Shown here one piece after another: positions 58,662-64,000 of a DNA stretch of 64,000 nucleotides (positions within the stretch are counted from its first letter, which is position 1; each line of letters begins with the position of its first letter). The notes under the pieces are model-generated. The model did not search any database. It saw nothing but the letters and a program-made list of their open reading frames with translations, and was not told the DNA's origin. Source of the DNA: Galeopsis tetrahit (lineage: Eukaryota > Streptophyta > Magnoliopsida > Lamiales > Lamiaceae); the NCBI GenBank assembly GCA_963675135.1, contig OY776126.1:23129195-23193194 (forward strand), read 5' to 3'. The position numbers and the translations under genes are program-made.

Positions 58662-61600
58662 TTAGTTGATGAGGACAAAATTTTGGGCATCAACAAACAC
58701 TCCTTTATTAGCATCAGAGGGCGTTTTGAGGTTGGAGTTCTTCTTCCTAACTTGAGCGTGAGACTCAGCCTCCTGATGAAACATCTTCACAATCTCGTCA
58801 AGCTCCACTTTTCTCATTTCCGCCTTCTCTTCAATCAAGGGCTTTTTCAGTCCGAGATAGATCAATCCAATCGCTATCAACACAACTCCTACCAACGCCA
58901 GAGTACCAGCAAATACGGCAAATGCATAGGGGGCATGGCCCGGAATTCCATCTACATTTACTCCCCAGAGTCCCGTGATGATCGAAAGAACAAGGCCACA
59001 ACCTCCGAATACTCCTAGGTTATGTTGCACACGGAGGCTCTGATCCTGAAATATCAAACTACTCGACCTCACATCATGTTTAATTATAGAGTAAAAAAGG
59101 AAAATGTATTTTCTAGTCCTGTAAGTGCCAATTTTTCTTTCAACAACAATCCACTTTCATGAATTTTCTGTCCAAGATTTAACACTTTAGTCATTTGACC
59201 TCCTAAAACAGGTTAACAACCGATTTTGAAAGTTAACAGGACAAATAAAAAAAATCGTAAAAATTGTCTTGTCAGCTCAAATAAGAGGCTGGTAAGCCCT
59301 TATAACTGATTTAAAGACTAGACATTTGAATTTTGAAAGTTAACCAGACAAAATTCAATTCGGGAAGGTGGACTATCCTAAAAGCAAAAAAGAAATAACC
59401 TTACAGGCCTGAAAATACATCTGCCTTACCAAAAGAATCCTGTGGTTTGAATAATTACCAAATATCCCCAAAAAAGAGCAAAAATATTGTTTGATTGATC
59501 AAGAAATGCAAAATCATTTAACTTATATGTTTTCCTTATACTTGCATCGATTGATCATTTTGTAATTTTTCATTATTTGTTAGTCAAACTAATTTTATAG
59601 TCATTCTAGGGGGCATGTGATAATTTATTCCAACAACAGAGTTGTCTTGGTAATTTGGACAAACTTGGGGAGGGATTTTGGTAATTTACTATTGACAATA
59701 GGAAAGGAAAGTGTATAGATGAAAGAAAAATTTACACAAGGCATGAAAAGATCTTAAAGTTTATATACTAATCTTTATATTTTAACTAATTAATTGCTAA
59801 GCTAGTAACACTTGTACTATTTGTAAATGACACTTTCTTCATATCCATGCATGTATTAAGGTGGCACTTGGTTCAAATTCTTCAATGGAAATGAGAATGA
59901 AAATCTCTTTTCCCTCTACGCCCCCGGATATGCTGGAGGAAGGAATTCTCCATAGTGGTTACATTACTGGTGCTGTACTCTAATTTTGAAAAAAATGAGA
60001 CAAAAAATGGTTGTTGGTTGGGGCATTGAAGAATGATAGGAGAGGAGATGGTAATTCAAAAAGGGTAAGAATACCTTATTTAGTAAGGAAAATAGTGACA
60101 TGGATCATCATTTTTCTCATTAAACGCAATAATTACCCTATATTTATTCTCATTGAAGAATTTTCTAACCAAGCGCGCCCTAAAGCTCGTTCAATTCAAG
60201 CTTTGATTCAGTTGATACTCACACACTCAAACACAATTTCTGAAGCTTGAAAAAAGTTTCAACAATAGTGAACTCATCCCAATTCAATATATTTATAACG
60301 CAACTTATATTACCTGCAACCATGCGCGGACAGTGCTCTGCATGACGTCTTGTATTGTAAACAAGCGACCACGAACTGCTTCTTGCTCCTGAATCATTTC
60401 CCTTGTGCTCTTCTTCATTCCTTCCAACAAACTTCTTGCTGCATTCCCTCGTACATGCTGCAGAAGTTCAAAAACAATCTCCTCCCTTGCATGTAAACAC
60501 CATTTTACTCTAATTGCCTATAACGAAACAAATTGAATTACTCAAACTCCCCTCAATTATGAAGAAATTACAGAAACTGCCCTTATTATTATTTATCATC
60601 AATTTACTTGTCAAGAGGACTATGTGAGCATACCTGGGTTGAAAGTGTTTTAATTTCTTGGTTCAGAATTATGCTTAACATATGCATGTCCTCCCGAGTT
60701 CTCCTGTTGAAAATGATCTTACAACTTGGAATTTGATTCAGAAAAATGTGGGATAATATCATTTTGTCCCTATAAGTTTACAATTTCCCTGTTTCACTCA
60801 CTATCAAGTTTGATGTTGTATTCCCACATTATCCGTTCTGTTGACAGGTGGAATCAATTAGTTGGGTTGCTAAATGAGAACTTTTAATAATTACATTTAG
60901 CACTTCTCAAACAGTTGATTCCGTCAGTCAACAGACGGTCAACTAACGTGGGGATTAAATGTGAGAGTAAAAGTAAACGTTAGGGACAAAAAATGATATA
61001 TTAACCCGAAAAATGCTGAAAAAGTAGAATCTTACCAATTAATGGAAAATCTTGGCACAGTATAAAATTAAGAAATTACCTGTTCATGAACTTCAGCTCA
61101 ACTTCATCTGCCGCCCCAAGAATGTATTTACGAAATAACCTAGAAAGATCAAACAAAATGTTGAAATCATCAACAATATGAACTGAAATATTATTACTAC
61201 AGATTTGTAACAATATTAACTAACTAGAAAGATATTGACCTATCGTCCCAACGAGCAAGGCGACAAGCAAGGAGGGCTATCACCTCATGGCTTGTTCGTG
61301 GTATATTACTACCTCCAGCAGCAAGCAGTTCCTGATTCAACCAAGTAATTGATCCAAAAGAGGATTCAAAAAATTCAAAGCCCAGTTGCTACATTCTTTA
61401 ACAAAGTTTTGACTAACCTGAACTTCTGAAACACCTAACACATTGATGTTTGATGCAGTCCCTTTAACATGCAAAGCAGTCAACAGAAACTTTTGTGCTT
61501 GCCAAGATCGTATAACAACCGGGAGATCCTCTTCTACATCACAAGGATCACCCACTGACTGCCCTAACAGCTCAAACAGCAATCCGCCAGCAACTCTGAC

Positions 61601-62713
61601 AGGAACCTGTTCGCAAAATAAATTAAATAGCCCAATCCTCATTTTAAATGCAAAATGAATTTGTAAATTCCAGATTTTCATCTATCCTTCTGATGTCAAC
61701 ATTTTAGAGGATTTGAATGTCTCAAATAGTAATCTTGTATCTCTTGTTCTGTAACGTCCAAATAAGATTACAGTACATGAGAAACAAACTAAGGGGGCAC
61801 TTGGTTCATAATTCTTCAATGAGAATGGTAATGGAAATAAATATAGAGTAATTGTGGTGGTTAATGAGAATAAAAGATGATCAATTAACCCATTTTGATT
61901 ATCTACCTCCTCTCCTATAATCATTTCTCCTGAATAATTCCACTATTTCTCAACCAACAATCATTTTTTGTAGCGACCAATTCCAAGATTAGAGCAATAC
62001 ACTAACAATGTAATATCATTCTCATTGTAATTCTTTATTTGATGGTTCTCAGTTCCATTCCCATTGACAAATTTGAACCAAACGACCACTAAAAAGACGA
62101 TAGTGAAAACGAAGTACAAGAAGATTACCTCATAGAGGAGGTGCTTCATACGTTCACTAATCAGCTTACTTTCGTCACGCAAAGCAATGCTAATTGCAGG
62201 ATGTAACCATTGAGCATTGCTTAACCATGAATTGATAAAAGGGTGAACTGCATCAACATGGCACCACCAAGTAGGCCCAACGGGACGTTCCCAATAAGGA
62301 GCTGCCACATCAGCAACAGTGATGTCATCTTCATCAGCGATTTCCATGGCTTGAGATGCCCAATCAGCATCAACTTGCACTGTTTCGAGGAGCTGCGAAA
62401 TTCTGTTCCATCCTATCGGTATCCAGTAATTTCCTAAAGGTCTTTCATGGGGATATAAACAGCCTAAATGGTTTTCTTGACCTTGAGAATGGTTATCTAG
62501 TGTATCAAATACGGGCTTTTGTGATTCGTCATCAACAGCATCAGTTTGTGCAGAAGGGGCTTTTAAAACAGTGCCCGTATAAGGCGACTTCCTACTGCCT
62601 CGTATAAATTCAAAAGCACATATTAGCCCATCCGTCCATAACTCACCACCTAGTGTGACATCCCTATTGAATTGGTGTCTAGGATTTTCTTGTTTCTTAG
62701 AATCATTGCTCAT
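58662..62713 (-). CDS. CorA-like magnesium-transporter family protein (At2g42950/At1g29820 type)
   Basis: Exons 62129-62713, 61418-61606, 61240-61331, 61080-61139, 60634-60703, 60314-60457 and 58662-59045 (minus) join in frame to 508 codons (507 residues). The ATG at 62711-62713 (MSNDSKKQENPRHQF) is used; the in-frame TTG upstream is not a plant start. A soluble N-terminal half with blocks such as GPTWWCHVDAVHPFINSWL is followed by helical segments (SHEVIALLACRLARW, REDMHMLSIILNQEIKTL). Two membrane helices end the protein: 391-407, closed by GLWGVN, and about 421-443. CorA and MRS2 channels have a GMN signature after the first helix; here it is GVN (408-410). The layout fits the plant CorA-like branch, whose transport activity is little studied. 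Introns 1 and 6 each carry a Tourist MITE. Confidence 0.92.
59860..60180. mobile_element. Tourist-type MITE in intron 6 of the CorA-like gene
   Basis: Ends GGTGGCACTTGGTTCAAATT and the complement of GGGCGCGCTTGGTTAGAAAA, flanked by the 3-bp duplication TAA (59857-59859, 60181-60183), as in PIF/Harbinger elements. About 321 bp. Confidence 0.85.
61792..62089. mobile_element. Tourist-type MITE in intron 1 of the CorA-like gene
   Basis: Ends GGGGGCACTTGGTTCATAAT and the complement of GTGGTCGTTTGGTTCAAATT, flanked by TAA (61789-61791, 62090-62092). Same family as the copy at 59860-60180 (shared TTCTTCAATG and GAGAATG words). Confidence 0.85.
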
Positions 62714-63850
62714 TGTTGTGGGGTTATCCTTGTTATTAATCAAGGGTCATCGAGTGTTTTATCAGAAGTTGAAGGAAGAACATTACCCTGAATTCTCAAA
62801 AGGGTGAACATCTGACAATTAAATGCAGAAAGTAAAAGGCATTAGTAACTAGTATTGTATCTCCTAACACTATATGATCTAATTTGAGAGATGATGTAAA
62901 TATTTCCATACTCAGCCCCTAATTCTTACACCAGAAAACACCCAAATCAGGCACTAAAGACATAACTATCAAATGACCAGACATCTAATTCATAGTGAGG
63001 CAGAGAATCAAGAGAAGGCAGTATTACACAACAAAAGGTGCATTGAATCCTTCGAAGCCTAAACCAATTTCCCATAAGAAAAAATACAGATACTCACTAG
63101 AATCTATCATTGAATTCCAATTGCTAAAATTTCTTTGAAGGAGATCCTTCAGTTCACTACCTTGAATTACAATAAATTAAAGATGGACTAAATCATTAAA
63201 GTAAGAGTGTAATCATCATCACACCACAAATGAGGAACACATTATCTGGATAAATGAGTACACATAACACCACAGCTACAAGGCACACCAAAGAAGAGGG
63301 TCAATCAAGAATCGACCCATAACATTATAATCCGATAAAACTAGTAAATCAAAATTAGCATTTCTTTTTCCAGGTACAAAATGTTTCATACCTCGAGAAG
63401 GGGTGGAGCTCACCAGAAATGGAATGATTTTGATTAACCGAAAACACAAATCTTTAAATTGGTCTCTTTGGGGGTATTATGGGTTTGGGAGTGGATTAAT
63501 CAAAAGGGATGTTTGGGATTGTGGCAATTACTGTAGTTATATTATCATGTATGTATGTATGTGAGGTTAATTAGTTATGGTGGAGAAAGTTGCAAGTCTT
63601 TCCTGGAAGAAAGGACAAATCTCATCTTTGTTCTGAATCAAGATGACAAACATTTGGACAGTTTAAACACTACTGTAACACCCTTTCTCATATTTTATTA
63701 AGACAAATTAAATAGGTAGTTTAATAAGAATGAAAAAAATTTAATACTATGAGTTAGACCTCCTCAAATTTATTTTGCAACACATTTGGTTTATTTTTAT
63801 TTTAACCCATAAAAATAATGGTTCAGTTTTCGTAATATGTTCTTTACTAA
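62714..63850. other. Leader and upstream region of the CorA-like gene
   Basis: No further coding exon could be joined upstream of the ATG. A leader intron is possible because the region to about 63420 has a transcribed look, but splice sites could not be chosen. No other gene. Confidence 0.4.
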
Positions 63851-64000
63851 TCCCTCCGTCACATTTTATATCAACATTTACGATTTACATGCGAAAGTTA
63901 TTTATAAGTATTAAATAATTTAAAGTAGAAGGTATGAGAGTGTTTTGAATAATAAAATATTATGAGTAATAACATCCGTGCAATATTGCCCGGCCTTATA
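63851..64000. repeat. Stowaway-like MITE start, cut by the window end
   Basis: TCCCTCCGTCACATTTTATA at 63851-63870 resembles a Stowaway terminus; the partner end would lie beyond 64000. Confidence 0.4.

Overview
This is a plant nuclear window from a core eudicot, AT-rich and crowded with transposons. Genes are split by short GT-AG introns. Exon-by-exon translation gives five host genes: a callose synthase of the CALS7 type (minus strand, N-terminal part only, cut by the left edge), a membrane receptor-like protein kinase (plus), a group IIc WRKY transcription factor (plus), a GH28 polygalacturonase (plus) and a CorA-like magnesium-transporter family protein (minus). The lineage cannot be fixed from the sequence; an asterid is a guess from general resemblance. 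No rRNA, functional tRNA, CRISPR or bacterial operon signal is present.

Layout. 1-4.8 kb: CALS7-like gene and its TATA box. 5.1-10.4 kb: nested DNA transposons (a TIR family with CGGCC arrays, two hAT-type elements with perfect 8-bp duplications, Stowaway MITEs), a tiny tRNA-like retroposon, and an element built of TTACTACAT repeats. 10.4-20.5 kb: AT-rich intergenic DNA with a LINE ORF1 fragment, a 5'-truncated LINE 3' end with a target duplication, and MITEs. 20.6-24.1 kb: the receptor-like kinase. 24.9-32.8 kb: a complete, young, non-autonomous Ty3/Gypsy element of Athila type (minus) carrying only gag-protease between LTRs of 1,696 and 1,598 bp; its U3 has an array of CTCGGCCGAG palindromes. 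33.7-39.2 kb: a complete Ty1/Copia element (minus) with a broken gag-pol. 40.3-42 kb: the WRKY gene. 43.3-49.1 kb: a CACTA (En/Spm) element with an intact TNPA-type gene and an internally deleted TNPD-type transposase. 49.1-50.2 kb: a second copy of the CGGCC/TIR family. 51.7-53.2 kb: a foldback element enclosing a second TTACTACAT-type core. 55.8-57.5 kb: polygalacturonase. 58.7-62.7 kb: the CorA-like gene with two sister Tourist MITEs in its introns.

The host genes do not form an obvious pathway. Callose synthase and polygalacturonase both act on cell walls, the kinase is a plasma-membrane signalling protein, the WRKY factor is probably stress- or development-responsive, and the CorA-like protein is a membrane cation-transporter relative. 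Most of what is unusual lies in the mobile DNA: the minimal tRNA-like retroposon, the palindrome array just upstream of an LTR TATA box with a 98-bp slippage-type deletion in one LTR, the foldback element with tandem-repeat arms, and the two-copy TIR family. All element boundaries, target duplications and splice sites were read by eye; no database search or alignment program was run.
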